The notes under the pieces were generated by a model, which worked only from the letters and a program-made list of their open reading frames with translations, was not told the DNA's origin and searched no databases. Made by a program: the position numbers and the translations under genes. DNA of 64,000 nucleotides from Ilyomonas limi. Its GTDB lineage: Bacteria > Bacteroidota > Bacteroidia > Chitinophagales > Chitinophagaceae. The stretch covers positions 1-64,000 of the forward strand of contig NZ_SZQL01000024.1 in NCBI RefSeq assembly GCF_005233845.1, written 5' to 3'. Of this stretch, positions 54,009 through 64,000 are shown in pieces; position 1 is the stretch's first letter; the number at the start of each line of letters is the position of its first letter.

Positions 54009-55015
54009 AAGTGTGTTTTATTTGCCATGTAAATATCTTTTTGTGCAATATCATTTTCAACCGGGCGGTCTTTGTTTTTTCCAGTAAAAAGAGACAATAG
54101 CTGCTTCTCATAGACGGTTACCATCAAGGTGCCAGCAAAAATGATGATGCCACCGACTATCATTGCAGCGGTAATCTTTTCATTCAGTAACAGAATGCCA
54201 AGTAAAGCAATGAAAAATGGTAACAGGTAATTGCCCAATATTGCCTGTGTCACATCCATTCTTTTCAGGATGTAAAAAAAGAGTAGCATCGACACTCCAT
54301 AGACGATAAAACTAAGCTCCAGCAATCCGAAAAGAACCGTCGTGCCTGAATGAATAATAACTGATATGTGCAGCGGCTCTACCCAGATCAATAATGGAAT
54401 GCAGGCGATACTTCCTATGGTAGAACAATACACCAATATTTCCAGTTCGGTAAAACCTTTGTCTATCAAAACTTTACTATAAGTATTAAAGAAAGCAGCG
54501 CAGGCACAGGCCAACAAAAAAATAAGGTTGCCTTTGAAATAGCTGTTTTCTGAAAAGCTTGCTCCTTTGATATCGGGCAAAGAGGTTAATAAAACACCGG
54601 CAAGTGTAATGATAAATCCTGCTATTCTTACAATGTTCATTTTTTCTTTCAGTAACAGTGAAGCGAAAATGGCTACCAGTACAGGGATGGTTAAGGTGAT
54701 AATGCCAGCATTGGATGCTAAGGTTAAAGATGAGCCGACCGTATAGAGATATTGCATTAAAAATATCCCGATCAACCCGGGTATTATAAAGTATCCCAAA
54801 TCTTTCCAGGTGCGGCGCACAGACACTTTCCTCCTTTTGTTCTCTGCCCATAAAAAAGGCATAAACATGATGGTGCTGACCAGCATAGGAACAAAGGCTA
54901 TAGCCATTGGTCCAATCTTATCTCCCATCAACCTAATAACGGGTACCTGTGTTGCCCACATAAAATTAACCACAACAACAAGAAACCAGTCGCGCGTCTT
55001 TTGCAATTTGATCAT
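54005..55015 (-). CDS. EamA/DMT family transporter
   Basis: A 336-residue inner-membrane protein with ten hydrophobic helices in two EamA repeats (ITLTIPVLVAIFASLLLKEK and NYLLPFFIALLGILLLNEK end the two halves). DMT-family proteins carry small metabolites across the inner membrane. It lies between the SDR and dehydratase genes and overlaps the latter by four bases, so it probably imports the sugar acid used by them. Confidence 0.85.
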   Translation of the reverse strand: MIKLQKTRDWFLVVVVNFMWATQVPVIRLMGDKIGPMAIAFVPMLVSTIMFMPFLWAENKRRKVSVRRTWKDLGYFIIPGLIGIFLMQYLYTVGSSLTLASNAGIITLTIPVLVAIFASLLLKEKMNIVRIAGFIITLAGVLLTSLPDIKGASFSENSYFKGNLIFLLACACAAFFNTYSKVLIDKGFTELEILVYCSTIGSIACIPLLIWVEPLHISVIIHSGTTVLFGLLELSFIVYGVSMLLFFYILKRMDVTQAILGNYLLPFFIALLGILLLNEKITAAMIVGGIIIFAGTLMVTVYEKQLLSLFTGKNKDRPVENDIAQKDIYMANKTHL

Positions 55016-55047
55016 ACAAGTGCAGTTATTGATTTGGTGTAAAAACC

Positions 55048-55818
55048 TTATTTAGGAGGCAGGCCAGAACCAAAGCCTCCATCCACGACGTAGGCAGAAC
55101 CAGTAACAAATGAAGCGTCGTCGCTCGCCAGAAAAACAGCAACTTTTGCTACTTCTTCCGCTTTACCTATACGCCACAAGGCATGTAACTTGCCGGCTTC
55201 TGCACGTGCCCGCGCAGGATCAGGCTGACTTTGAAAATATCCTTCGGCGAGCCCGGTATCGATGTAACCGGGGCAAATACAATTCACGCGAACGCCCTCA
55301 TGCCCATGATCTATAGCCATAGCTTTTGTAAGGCCAATAATAGCCGCTTTGGTAGCGCAGTAACCGGCACAGGAAGGTTCTACAAAATATGCGTTCACGG
55401 AAGACAAACTCACAATGGAACCTTTAGTAGTTTTCAGGTGGGGCAGAAACAGTTTTGAACAAAGAAAAATGCCACCCACGTTGATAGACATTTGTGTATT
55501 CCATTCCTCGAGGCTGGTGTCCTCGACGGTCTTATTAATCTGGATAGCAGCACTATTGATCAGTGCATTCGCCTTGCCGTATTGCTGAAGTGTTGTTTGC
55601 ACGAGCGATGCGACGCTGACAGGATCTGCCACATCTGCGGTACAAGCAATAGCATTTCCTCCGGCTGCCTGTATTTGTTTTACTGTTTCTGCTGCGCCTT
55701 CTTCATTTATGTCTGCAACAACAACGTTAGCGCCTTCTTCAGCACATTTTACAGCACAGGCTCTTCCTATACCCGAGCCAGCGCCGGTAATTACCACACA
55801 ACGGTTTTGTAATTTCAT
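55048..55818 (-). CDS. Short-chain dehydrogenase/reductase
   Basis: A 256-residue NAD(P)-dependent enzyme. TGAGSGIGRACA at about residues 11-22 is the cofactor motif, INSAA near 88 takes the place of NNAG, and the catalytic Ser-Tyr-Lys are in SIVSLSSVNAYF and GYCATKAA. The ATG at 55818 is preferred to a TTG two codons earlier. It follows the RraA-like gene by ten bases. A role in oxidising a sugar-acid intermediate is inferred from the operon. Confidence 0.87.
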   Translation of the reverse strand: MKLQNRCVVITGAGSGIGRACAVKCAEEGANVVVADINEEGAAETVKQIQAAGGNAIACTADVADPVSVASLVQTTLQQYGKANALINSAAIQINKTVEDTSLEEWNTQMSINVGGIFLCSKLFLPHLKTTKGSIVSLSSVNAYFVEPSCAGYCATKAAIIGLTKAMAIDHGHEGVRVNCICPGYIDTGLAEGYFQSQPDPARARAEAGKLHALWRIGKAEEVAKVAVFLASDDASFVTGSAYVVDGGFGSGLPPK

Positions 55819-55828
55819 GACCAATAAT

Positions 55829-56512
55829 TTATAGAACTTTATAAGTATCGAACACTTCTCTTAAAGATTTTCCGCTAAGCAATGCGGCCCTCGACAAATT
55901 TTCTGCATCTACCTTTTCATTGGCCATTTTAATAACTTCTTTCTCTATGGATTTTGGTATAACAACAATACCGTCAAAATCCGCAAACACCAAATCTCCG
56001 GGATTTACAAGTACCTGTCCACACATAATGGGCACGTCGTAAGCCACCACAAGTCCCCTGCCTTTCGAATCTAACGGCCTAATGCCTGCATAAAATACCG
56101 GAAAATTCATGTCGATAATTTTGATACAGTCCCGCACCTGACTATCGCAAACACAACCTGCCACTCCTTTCCTTTTTGCCAGCGTGGACATAAGCTCACC
56201 CCAGGGTGCATTTGTGCTGCTCATATCTGTTGAATGTACAACAACATCGTCTTTATTGAGGGAATCCATGGCTTCTATTTCCAGTTTATATGGATTTTCT
56301 TCATCCACGTAATCTACTTCTTTCCATTGTAATGTTCTGGCTCTACCCACAAATCCACAGTTACGGATATCGGGCAGCAGCGGCCTTAACCGCTGATGCA
56401 TTGCCTGGTTACGATAACCAAATTCATCCAGTATATCACAAATAGCTGCTGTATAAAGGTGTGGTATAATCCCTTTCAAAAATTCCAGATCAAGATCCGA
56501 TTCATGTACCAT
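55829..56512 (-). CDS. RraA-like (HMG/CHA aldolase family) protein
   Basis: A 227-residue protein of the RraA fold. TAAICDILDEFGYRNQAM opens the family core, followed by GRARTLQW, the catalytic-type VCDSQVRDC (Arg-Asp pair) and MCGQVLVNPGDLVFADFDGI. The fold includes aldolases and decarboxylases acting on 4-carboxy-4-hydroxy-2-oxo acids, besides the ribonuclease regulator RraA. In a sugar-acid operon the enzyme reading, a retro-aldol cleavage or decarboxylation, is more likely. Confidence 0.8.
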   Translation of the reverse strand: MVHESDLDLEFLKGIIPHLYTAAICDILDEFGYRNQAMHQRLRPLLPDIRNCGFVGRARTLQWKEVDYVDEENPYKLEIEAMDSLNKDDVVVHSTDMSSTNAPWGELMSTLAKRKGVAGCVCDSQVRDCIKIIDMNFPVFYAGIRPLDSKGRGLVVAYDVPIMCGQVLVNPGDLVFADFDGIVVIPKSIEKEVIKMANEKVDAENLSRAALLSGKSLREVFDTYKVL

Positions 56513-56601
56513 ATTAGATTGTATTATCTGATTTATATTTTGAACTCAGTTTTATAAAAATGCGGTGGGAGTCTTCAGTGTATTTCATTCATGTGCTGAT
56601 G

Positions 56602-58464
56602 CTAATTGCTTGCCGCATAAGTTGCTACTATGTTATACGCAGCGCCGGGACTTACAGTAACCAGTACATACTGATAACCTTTTATCCATCTTACGGCATA
56701 CTTTTGATTGGCTCCATTGCTGGTGATGGAACTTATTTTTTTCCCTTTGCTTACAAAAGGAATCATGCAAGTGATACCACTCGTATGCCTTAAAGCAGAT
56801 TGTATGCTGAATGAAAGTTGATTATTGTTCCAGGTGATATCTTTAAAAGAAGCTTCATCTTTGGCCCGCATGAAATCAAGAAACTTTATTTCCGTCCAAA
56901 CCGGGATGTTTTTGCTATTGGCATAGTCAAGCATTTTTCCCAAAGGTTTTTCAGAAAAGAAATACTCCGCATTGTGCGCTTTTACGCTTACAAAGGAATA
57001 AATTTCAGCGTCGAGGCTTCTATCTACAAGCCCCTTAAAGCAATTGAAAAACCCATCCTTGTCATCATGCTCCATGTATTGCTGGTCGTACACATTATTG
57101 AAGTGCTGGTACACATCAATCACATCGCCCTGCAGGTTTGCATACTTTATCGTAAGTCCGCTGCCGGTATAATTGCCCTGGTTTGTACCAAAACTTCCCA
57201 GGAAATGTCCCTGATTTGAACCATTGTCATAATGCGCATAATTGCAATCCATCTCTATCCCATTATTCTTTTCTATCTGAACCTGTGCAGTATAATCTGC
57301 TTCCCCTTTTTCATTCTTTCCACACCATACAAACCAGTGATTGGTGACTGTGCGCATGGGTTCAATCCCATACTTTGTTGTAAGCCTGTTATTTAAACCT
57401 TTGAATACCGTATCCATTGTTTTCCAATCCGGGTTGGTTGCCTGCTTCGTATCATCAGGATGTCCCGACATTTCAAAGCCCTTGCCTGCCCAATGTTGTA
57501 TCCATTCTTTAGAAATGAAATCGACCTCTTTTACATACAGCGTCATCTTAGCGCCTTTTGCATCCACATCTTCAAACTGTTTAGTAAACTGGGCTTCTTT
57601 TGTGTCTTCGCCATCGTTGTTAAGCGTAACGAGGCATTTCAAGGTATCCGGGAAATACCAAAACCGTGGCAAGGGCTTGGTATAGGTACTCATCTTTTCA
57701 ATACTATGAGATAGTAATCGCAATTGTTCATCTGCCTGGTTGATGATGTTTTTAGTTGTATCGACCCAGCCATTGGTAAACAGGTCCATAGCGCGAATAC
57801 CTGTTATGCCGTCCATCTCTTTACCGGCATACTGGTAGTTACCTTGCCGGGTATAAGCAATACTCTGCGGTAAGTTGTAGGAGAAGCACACTCCCTGCCC
57901 CTTGCCATACTTGTTACTCACTACTGCCGGGTATTCAGTGGCGCCGGATGCATCTTTGTACAAGGCTGCTATTTTTTCCCCATCCTTCAAAATGTATTCA
58001 TCTGCTGTGACGTGCGTTTGTAAAGTTTGCGTTGTAAGTCCTTGTCCAATGTCGTTGTTGGGATCTATTGAAACGTAGGCATTATTCATCGTTCCGGATA
58101 CCTGTGAAATTCCAAAAACAGCATGCAACTTCTTGTCGGGTTTAAATGCGATTAAATGTCCTCCTTCCTTTACATAATTTATGAGTGTAGTGGCTTGTTG
58201 GTCAGTCAGAGAAATAGCTGTTAATATGATTACATCAAATTGCTTTAGAAAGATTGGAGTGACCTTGTTAGCTGTTAAAAATTCCATTTGATATTCATTG
58301 AAGCCCTCGGTTTTTAACAGCTCACCCGTGTAAGGACCAAAACTATTTTCGCTTTTGAGTACCAGAATGGGATTTTGTGCATAGCCAGACGTATAACCCA
58401 GTGTGATAGTAAACACGATGAGCATAAAAAGAAAGTGAATGTATTGCCTGCTGTAATGCTTCAT
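56602..58464 (-). CDS. Exported two-domain protein: GATase1-like plus polysaccharide-deacetylase-like
   Basis: A 620-residue exported protein (signal ends TSGYAQ). Residues about 32-220 look like a class-I glutamine-amidotransferase-like domain used here as a binding module (DVIILTAISLTDQQATTLIN, then EGGHLIAFKP). Residues about 270-530 contain VTLNNDGEDTKEA and MSGHPDDTKQ, resembling the acidic and His-Pro-Asp-Asp motifs of polysaccharide-deacetylase-type metal enzymes. A beta-rich tail follows. It is encoded between the RraA-like and CehA-like genes. The substrate is not determined. Confidence 0.65.
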   Translation of the reverse strand: MKHYSRQYIHFLFMLIVFTITLGYTSGYAQNPILVLKSENSFGPYTGELLKTEGFNEYQMEFLTANKVTPIFLKQFDVIILTAISLTDQQATTLINYVKEGGHLIAFKPDKKLHAVFGISQVSGTMNNAYVSIDPNNDIGQGLTTQTLQTHVTADEYILKDGEKIAALYKDASGATEYPAVVSNKYGKGQGVCFSYNLPQSIAYTRQGNYQYAGKEMDGITGIRAMDLFTNGWVDTTKNIINQADEQLRLLSHSIEKMSTYTKPLPRFWYFPDTLKCLVTLNNDGEDTKEAQFTKQFEDVDAKGAKMTLYVKEVDFISKEWIQHWAGKGFEMSGHPDDTKQATNPDWKTMDTVFKGLNNRLTTKYGIEPMRTVTNHWFVWCGKNEKGEADYTAQVQIEKNNGIEMDCNYAHYDNGSNQGHFLGSFGTNQGNYTGSGLTIKYANLQGDVIDVYQHFNNVYDQQYMEHDDKDGFFNCFKGLVDRSLDAEIYSFVSVKAHNAEYFFSEKPLGKMLDYANSKNIPVWTEIKFLDFMRAKDEASFKDITWNNNQLSFSIQSALRHTSGITCMIPFVSKGKKISSITSNGANQKYAVRWIKGYQYVLVTVSPGAAYNIVATYAASN

Positions 58465-58502
58465 TGTTATTTCTTAAGTTGATAATCTTTCTGAAATGAA
58501 AA

Positions 58503-59840
58503 TTATTTTTCAGTCGTCTCCTTTAATATCTGTTCATAAACAGCTTTTGCCTTTATGTATCTTTCCTTCACTGTTACTATATCATTCGGAAAATATTTAT
58601 TCCATTTACCGCCCGGTTCAATATTTTCCAGAATATTGTCAATCCACGTTATAAAGAACTTAGCATCATCTGCACTTGCCCGAACAGGCTTTTTATTTAC
58701 CGTTATATACACAGGGGCAGTGTGGGTTTCATGACCATGTTCGTCCATTCTTCTTGCGCATAGCCAGCTGCTTTGGCTAAGGTCCACTGTTGTATCAAAC
58801 ACCAGGGGCTCGCCTGGCGTTGCTGTTCCGGGCATAGCAGCAATTACTTTTCCATTGCTTACTAATTCTATCCTGCCCGTCAGTGCTTCGGCTGCTGTCC
58901 AAATAACCTGCACGGTAACCTTGCCTTTATTTTTCAATTGAATTTCGTCGCCGGGGCTATATTTCCCATTTACTTTCAGCAATAGAAATTCCTGGTGCCC
59001 GTTACGCGATACCACGGTTCTACCCTTTTTGATTCCTTCAATCCACTTTTGATAGGTAAGTTTATCTTTTACGTTTACATAGGTGAGTAAAGTACCCAAT
59101 GGTTCATTGTTATTGCAGGGATAATCTGTTCCTGCGGCGATGCCCAGGCGAAATCCACAATTCAACAATTTGTAATAAGCGTTTACAACACCCTCGCTGA
59201 AATAATTACCATTATTGGGCGACCGCATTCCATACACATCTTCGGATACAAAATCAATCGTTCTCAAAGCCGCTTCTACCGGAAAATCAACAGGTATGCA
59301 ACAATTTAGTTCATTTTGAATGCTGTCATTTAAATATTCAAGGTGTGCAAACCCGCTGATGGCGTTTTTTTTCCTTGACCATTCCAGTATTTTGTAGGGC
59401 GATTCTTCCCATATCTGATGTGCATTAGTTAATCCTAATAAAACAAGATGACCACCAAGCGCCTGGTTGCTAAAATTGGAATAGGTAGCATCCCAATGCC
59501 ATTCTGCGTCCCAATGAATGATACGATCAGGTGTGGATTGCGGCGCATCTTTACCGTTTACTTTTGGCAAGTCTCTTTTGCTGTCCATTACTTCTCCATT
59601 ACCCATATCCGCCAAAAGACTAATGACCGCCAGATCGTTTGGCTCCATCATTTGCGCCAGCGAGTCTTCGGGTAATTGAATAGTACCCTTTCCGCAGTTC
59701 AAATGCACATGTATGTCGCCTGCGTACCAATCTGATGGTTCCGGCTTTGAACGTTTTGCCTCATTGCCTTGGCCCAAGACGCAGAGAGAAGAAAAACAAA
59801 TACTGATGCAAACAATTATTAATAAAAAACTTTTTCGCAT
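58503..59840 (-). CDS. Exported CehA/McbA-type PHP metallohydrolase
   Basis: A 445-residue exported protein (signal ends SSLCVLGQG). YAGDIHVHLNCGKG gives the HxH metal motif; GFAHLEYLND and GIAAGTDYPCNN supply further ligands of the PHP-type site. Members of the CehA/McbA group hydrolyse carbamate and phosphate esters and occur widely beside SusCD genes. A beta-sandwich follows the catalytic part. It is directly downstream of SusD, so it probably acts on the glycan or conjugate at the periplasm. Confidence 0.78.
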   Translation of the reverse strand: MRKSFLLIIVCISICFSSLCVLGQGNEAKRSKPEPSDWYAGDIHVHLNCGKGTIQLPEDSLAQMMEPNDLAVISLLADMGNGEVMDSKRDLPKVNGKDAPQSTPDRIIHWDAEWHWDATYSNFSNQALGGHLVLLGLTNAHQIWEESPYKILEWSRKKNAISGFAHLEYLNDSIQNELNCCIPVDFPVEAALRTIDFVSEDVYGMRSPNNGNYFSEGVVNAYYKLLNCGFRLGIAAGTDYPCNNNEPLGTLLTYVNVKDKLTYQKWIEGIKKGRTVVSRNGHQEFLLLKVNGKYSPGDEIQLKNKGKVTVQVIWTAAEALTGRIELVSNGKVIAAMPGTATPGEPLVFDTTVDLSQSSWLCARRMDEHGHETHTAPVYITVNKKPVRASADDAKFFITWIDNILENIEPGGKWNKYFPNDIVTVKERYIKAKAVYEQILKETTEK

Positions 59841-59918
59841 GAGAAGTAATCTGAGGTGTTTTAATATAGTAAATAACCTGGAAAAGTGAATTACATATCG
59901 CTGGTACAGCAGATAGGG

Positions 59919-61496
59919 CTAGTATCCAGGATTCTGTTGAACTTTCTTTGCAAGGTCTATCTGGCTTTGGGGCACCGGCCACAAGTAATTTTTAGAAGGA
60001 TCAAATACCCGGTCTTCAATTTTAGCGTGCTCAGTTGAAGTATAGGTCACATTGCCATTGGCATCTATCTTACTGTAACGCAGGCCGTAAACCGGGCCAT
60101 TCATCACTTCCTCACCAATTTTCCAACGTTGTATATCGTACCAGCGCAGCCCTTCCAATGCCAGTTCCACTCTTCTTTCCCTGCGCAGCAGTACACGCAA
60201 TTGCGCCTGTGTAGCGTACTTTGCCTTGTCAACTGCAGGTAACCCGGCACGCAAACGCACTGCGTCTATAGCATCATACACCGTGTTATCAATCTGGTTC
60301 AGTTCTATTTTTGCCTCAGCATAGGTGAGCAATACTTCGGCGTAGCGAATCAGTGGTATATTAAGGCCGGCTTTATAAAGGTCTGAGTAATCAGATTTAT
60401 AGTGAATGTATTTGCGTCCTACATAGCCTGTGTAATTGTAGGTGGGCCAGTAGTCCAGCGAGTTTGGATCCATGGGGTTAAAAATTATGCCTGCATATTC
60501 AGCACCTGGTATTATTACGGTTTGCAACAGCCTGGGATCCCGGTTTTTAAACGGATGATCAACGTCGTAGCCGGAGGTTGGATCATCAATTGTTTTACCA
60601 TTTGCCATTTCGTAAGCATCCACCAGCGATTGCGTAACATTTACAGAGCTCCAACCTCCGCCGGGCGTAGATTCCGGGGCCAGTACCATCAGCCCGATGG
60701 TAAGATCGGGGTCAGATTCAATGTATTCGCGATCAAGAATTATTTCCGGATTATACTCGTTGCTCATACGAAACATATCCTGGTAGCTGGGGAATAACGA
60801 ATATACACCAAGATCCATCACTTTTTTACTGGAGGCCGCAGCTTCGGCATACATTCCATTAAACAATTCCACCCTGGCTTTTAAAGCCCATGCAGCACCC
60901 TGTGTAATGCGCCCCAGGTCGCTCCCTTGATAGGTGGTGGGCAAGGTAGGCGCAATAGTGTCCAGCTCATTTAGAATAAATTGAACTACCTCCGCTTTGG
61001 GTGTGCGCTCTACTTCGTTAGCCTCGGTAGTAGTAAGCAATTTTGTTACCAGTGGAAAATCGCCGTATAACTGTGTTCTTTCAAAATATTGATACGCTCT
61101 TATAAATCTTACTTCTCCTTTCAGCCTGTTCATCAGGTTTGCATCCATAGGTGTTTTGTCAATATTAGCCAGGAACCAGTTGCAGGTGGTAATGGTAGTA
61201 AAATCATATTTAGTTCTCCAGCTATTAGGTGAGAGAAGTTGCATATTGCCAAACTCCTGCCATCCTTCCCAAGGGTAAGGATCGTGCGCGTTATCGCTTG
61301 CATCATCCATATATACCACCCATTGACCATCTTCAAAATTGGAGTAAGCGGCATTGCATGCAGCAATGGCATCATTGGGTCCTGTCCATAAAGTTGTTTC
61401 GCTATATTCGGTTAGTGGCTGCCGGTTTAAAAAGTCTTTATCACAGGAGCAGAAGGCTACCAACAGTAAGGATATGATGTATAATTTATTTCGCAT
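59919..61496 (-). CDS. SusD/RagB family outer-membrane lipoprotein
   Basis: A 525-residue lipoprotein with signal ending LLVAFCSCDKDFLNRQPLTE (lipobox FCSC). It has helices such as RFIRAYQYFERTQLYGDFPL and the C-terminal IRYAEVLLTYAEAKIELNQ and RRERRVELALEGLRWYDIQR, all family hallmarks. It pairs with the SusC cut by the window end, 25 bases upstream, and heads the catabolic operon that runs to 49133. Confidence 0.92.
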   Translation of the reverse strand: MRNKLYIISLLLVAFCSCDKDFLNRQPLTEYSETTLWTGPNDAIAACNAAYSNFEDGQWVVYMDDASDNAHDPYPWEGWQEFGNMQLLSPNSWRTKYDFTTITTCNWFLANIDKTPMDANLMNRLKGEVRFIRAYQYFERTQLYGDFPLVTKLLTTTEANEVERTPKAEVVQFILNELDTIAPTLPTTYQGSDLGRITQGAAWALKARVELFNGMYAEAAASSKKVMDLGVYSLFPSYQDMFRMSNEYNPEIILDREYIESDPDLTIGLMVLAPESTPGGGWSSVNVTQSLVDAYEMANGKTIDDPTSGYDVDHPFKNRDPRLLQTVIIPGAEYAGIIFNPMDPNSLDYWPTYNYTGYVGRKYIHYKSDYSDLYKAGLNIPLIRYAEVLLTYAEAKIELNQIDNTVYDAIDAVRLRAGLPAVDKAKYATQAQLRVLLRRERRVELALEGLRWYDIQRWKIGEEVMNGPVYGLRYSKIDANGNVTYTSTEHAKIEDRVFDPSKNYLWPVPQSQIDLAKKVQQNPGY

Positions 61497-61521
61497 AATG
61501 ATGTGTGTTTAGTTGTATTGA

Positions 61522-64000
61522 TTAGAAAGTCAGGTTTACGCCCACAGAATTTACTTTCACCATAGGATAGCTATAACTGTTACCACCGAGCGGTGATTCA
61601 GGATCTACCCATTTATAAAAATTTGTAATTGTGAGTAAGTCCTTGCCCGTCCAGAAAACCCTGAGTTTGATACCCTTCCTGGATAACCATGCATTTGATA
61701 AGGTATAGCCAATTTGAACATTTTTAAGCCTCATGTAGCCGGCACTCCGTACCCAAAAGGAAGAAGGTGTAGCAGACGGATCATTCTGCGAGTTTGAATT
61801 CCATACACGCGGAAAACTTGCGTCGGTATTATCAGGCGTCCAGCGGTCGAGCCAAATACTGGTGGGGTCACCATTTTTATCGTACAGCGAACCCAGTATG
61901 CGACCAGATACAAAAGACTTCACATCGCCTGCGCCCTGCAAAAACAAAACAGCATCAAACCCCTTATACCTTGCAGACAGATTAAGCCCATAGGTGAGTT
62001 TGGGAAAATAGGTGCCGAGATATTGCCTGTCTTTACTGTCAATTACACCATCATTATTAAGGTCTTTATATTTTATATCGCCAGGACCAACCGGTCCTCC
62101 CATACCATTCTGGCTGGCATGTTTAGCAATCTCTTCCTCCGATTGAAAAAGTCCTTCGGCTACCCAGCCATACAACGCATTAATAGGCAAACCCTCGCTT
62201 TGTATGGTAGAGCCATTGGGGAACGGACCGGTACCTGCAAGGCTTGTTATTTTATTTGTTATAAAAGATATATTGGCATTAGCGTTAAAGGAAAATTTGC
62301 GTTGCATTAAATGATAACCTGCCGATAATTCTACACCCTTGTTTTGTACACTTCCTGCGTTTATTACAGGAGCATTTAATCCAAAAGCATTTGCCACAGG
62401 AAGTGATAGTAGAATATTGTCAGTGTTGCGTATAAAGTAATCTCCCGTAAATGTGATCTTACCATTGAACAAAACGGCGTCTAACCCTATGTCTGTTGTT
62501 GTTGTGCTTTCCCACTTAATACCTGCATTCACACCGTTTATAGGGGCAATGCCATCTACCGTTTGCCCGCCAAATGAGTAGTTCTGACCTGTGGCGATGG
62601 TTGCCTGGTAAGGATAAGTGCCGATGTTCTGGTTGCCAAGCTTGCCCCACGATGCCCTGATCTTAAGATCTGAAAATGCTTTTTTGGCGCCTCGAAAAAA
62701 AGCTTCTTCAGAAATGCGCCATCCCACAGAAGCAGAGGGGAATATTGCCCACCGGTTACCCTTTGCAAAACGCGATGATCCATCATCCCTGATATTACCT
62801 TCTATCAAATATTTTTTCTTGTAAGCATAGTTGATCCTTCCAAATACAGACTGTAAGGCATATTCAGATGCATTGCCACTATTCTGCAAACCAGTGATTG
62901 GCCCGGCATCCAACTCGGTCAAAGCATTATTGAGGTATCCGCGCCTGCTGCCAGATAAGTAATCGTCTTTATTGTGCTCCTGTGAATATCCACCCAACAG
63001 GCTCAGGTCATGATCGCCAAAAGATTTGTCGTATTGCATCAATACCTGTAGCAGTAAATTGTCTAAAAAACTGGAGTTACTAGCTACAATGTTGGGACCT
63101 TCCCAAATGGTTGGTGAGCCGGTACTGGGATCATAGTATTGCACATCATTGACTTTTGATTTTGCCGCCAAAATATTTGCTGTATAGCCGAGGAGCGGCT
63201 TCACGTGCAAGCCCGTTAATACTTCAACATCAGCTTGCAATATAGCAGAGAGCCTATGTATTTTGTTGAAATTGTTAGAGCCACTTTTAAGTACAGCAAC
63301 CGGGTTTCCTTCGTCACTATATCCATAGTATCCATTGATCATGTTGGGCACCACCCTGCCTGTTTGGTGTAGTGTTCCTATCAACTGGGCAAAGTCAAGT
63401 GCGTGAATATTGCTTACTGGTTCTCTGAATTGCTGTTGCGAATAGGCCAGGTTTCCACTCACTTTTATGCGGCGGCTAATGTTCATGTCAGTCTTAAACC
63501 TTGTATTATATCGCCTTAAGCTGGAGCCTTCCACAAGCCCCTCCTGCGACAGGTATCCCATAGATAGGTAACTTTGCATTTTATCGGTGCCGCCACTAAC
63601 ATCCAGGGAATGGCTTTGCTGAAGCCCGCTGCCTCTCCAGAACAGATCGTACCAGTCTGTGTTAGGATAATGCTCCGGATCAGAACCGTCTTTAAATTTC
63701 TGAATTTCCGCATCGCTGTATTTGGGCGATTTGCCTTCGTTTACCAATGCCTCGTTGTATAACGTTGCTGCCTGCCATGAATCAATAAAGTCGGGAGTAG
63801 CGGCCATTGACTGCTTACCAATATCCATATTGTAATGCGCAACGGTCTCTCCTTTTTTAGCATTTTTTGTAGTGATTAAAATAACACCGTTCGCAGCTCT
63901 TGATCCATAGATGGAAGCAGAAGCCGCATCTTTTAATACAGTTACAGATTCAATGTCGTTTGGATTTATATCATTCATGCTGGAAACAACCCCATCTACC
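61522..64000 (-). CDS. SusC/RagA TonB-dependent outer-membrane protein (5' end beyond window)
   Basis: At least 825 residues are visible; the frame continues past the right edge upstream of [20 protein letters not shown], the plug motif. [20 protein letters not shown] follows, and the barrel ends [11 protein letters not shown]. The signal peptide, regulatory-like domain and any STN domain lie outside. It is the first visible gene of the operon with SusD and the sugar-acid enzymes. Confidence 0.92.
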   Translation of the reverse strand, partial: VDGVVSSMNDINPNDIESVTVLKDAASASIYGSRAANGVILITTKNAKKGETVAHYNMDIGKQSMAATPDFIDSWQAATLYNEALVNEGKSPKYSDAEIQKFKDGSDPEHYPNTDWYDLFWRGSGLQQSHSLDVSGGTDKMQSYLSMGYLSQEGLVEGSSLRRYNTRFKTDMNISRRIKVSGNLAYSQQQFREPVSNIHALDFAQLIGTLHQTGRVVPNMINGYYGYSDEGNPVAVLKSGSNNFNKIHRLSAILQADVEVLTGLHVKPLLGYTANILAAKSKVNDVQYYDPSTGSPTIWEGPNIVASNSSFLDNLLLQVLMQYDKSFGDHDLSLLGGYSQEHNKDDYLSGSRRGYLNNALTELDAGPITGLQNSGNASEYALQSVFGRINYAYKKKYLIEGNIRDDGSSRFAKGNRWAIFPSASVGWRISEEAFFRGAKKAFSDLKIRASWGKLGNQNIGTYPYQATIATGQNYSFGGQTVDGIAPINGVNAGIKWESTTTTDIGLDAVLFNGKITFTGDYFIRNTDNILLSLPVANAFGLNAPVINAGSVQNKGVELSAGYHLMQRKFSFNANANISFITNKITSLAGTGPFPNGSTIQSEGLPINALYGWVAEGLFQSEEEIAKHASQNGMGGPVGPGDIKYKDLNNDGVIDSKDRQYLGTYFPKLTYGLNLSARYKGFDAVLFLQGAGDVKSFVSGRILGSLYDKNGDPTSIWLDRWTPDNTDASFPRVWNSNSQNDPSATPSSFWVRSAGYMRLKNVQIGYTLSNAWLSRKGIKLRVFWTGKDLLTITNFYKWVDPESPLGGNSYSYPMVKVNSVGVNLTF

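Overview
The window looks like chromosome of a Bacteroidota bacterium, most likely a Chitinophagaceae-like soil or freshwater glycan degrader. The grounds are three SusC/SusD outer-membrane pairs, a FecI/FecR-type sigma/anti-sigma pair feeding a SusC with an N-terminal STN domain, the Bacteroidota family DUF5690, little use of Shine-Dalgarno sequences, several TTG starts and a moderate to low GC content. No rRNA, tRNA, CRISPR array or prophage was recognised.

Layout. (1) 1-5150: a clipped transposase-like start, a sugar isomerase divergent from an AraC regulator, a Gfo/Idh oxidoreductase, and remnants of an IS6-family transposase and of a XylR-type regulator. (2) 5319-17756, mostly plus strand: an amino-sugar cluster with a PIG-L de-N-acetylase, two NagB-family enzymes, an SSS symporter, NagA, two Gfo/Idh proteins (one exported) and an exported PVC-type cytochrome c dehydrogenase. 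It is interrupted by a decayed FucP-like permease start and by a PhyH-family oxygenase on the other strand. (3) 17757-19444: gene-poor decayed DNA with a broken PDDEXK (YhcG/DUF1016) nuclease. (4) 19445-30164: FecI-FecR-SusC-SusD, an exported putative glycoside hydrolase and an exported EEP-family hydrolase. (5) 30532-33533, minus: an ECF sigma factor, a zinc-finger anti-sigma factor with a helical-repeat tail, and two exported DUF4097-like proteins.

(6) 33974-48690, minus, is the most interesting block. In transcription order it encodes an XRE-cupin regulator, SusC, SusD, a PhnZ-like HD di-iron oxygenase, PhnA (phosphonoacetate hydrolase), PhnY (phosphonoacetaldehyde dehydrogenase), an exported alkaline-phosphatase-superfamily enzyme, a FAD amine oxidoreductase, PhnW (2-aminoethylphosphonate transaminase) and the membrane protein DUF5690. 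It reads as a phosphonate utilisation locus built like a polysaccharide utilisation locus: SusCD for outer-membrane capture, an exported esterase to trim the substrate, DUF5690 perhaps for inner-membrane import, and cytoplasmic conversion of 2-aminoethylphosphonate to acetate and phosphate.

(7) 49133-64000, minus: a tightly packed catabolic operon running from a SusC cut by the window end through SusD, a CehA/McbA-type metallohydrolase, a polysaccharide-deacetylase-like protein, an RraA-like protein, an SDR dehydrogenase, an EamA transporter, an enolase-superfamily dehydratase, an M24 peptidase, a DUF4380 protein and an alpha/alpha-barrel protein. Together they suggest uptake and breakdown of an acidic sugar or sugar conjugate that the sequence alone does not identify.
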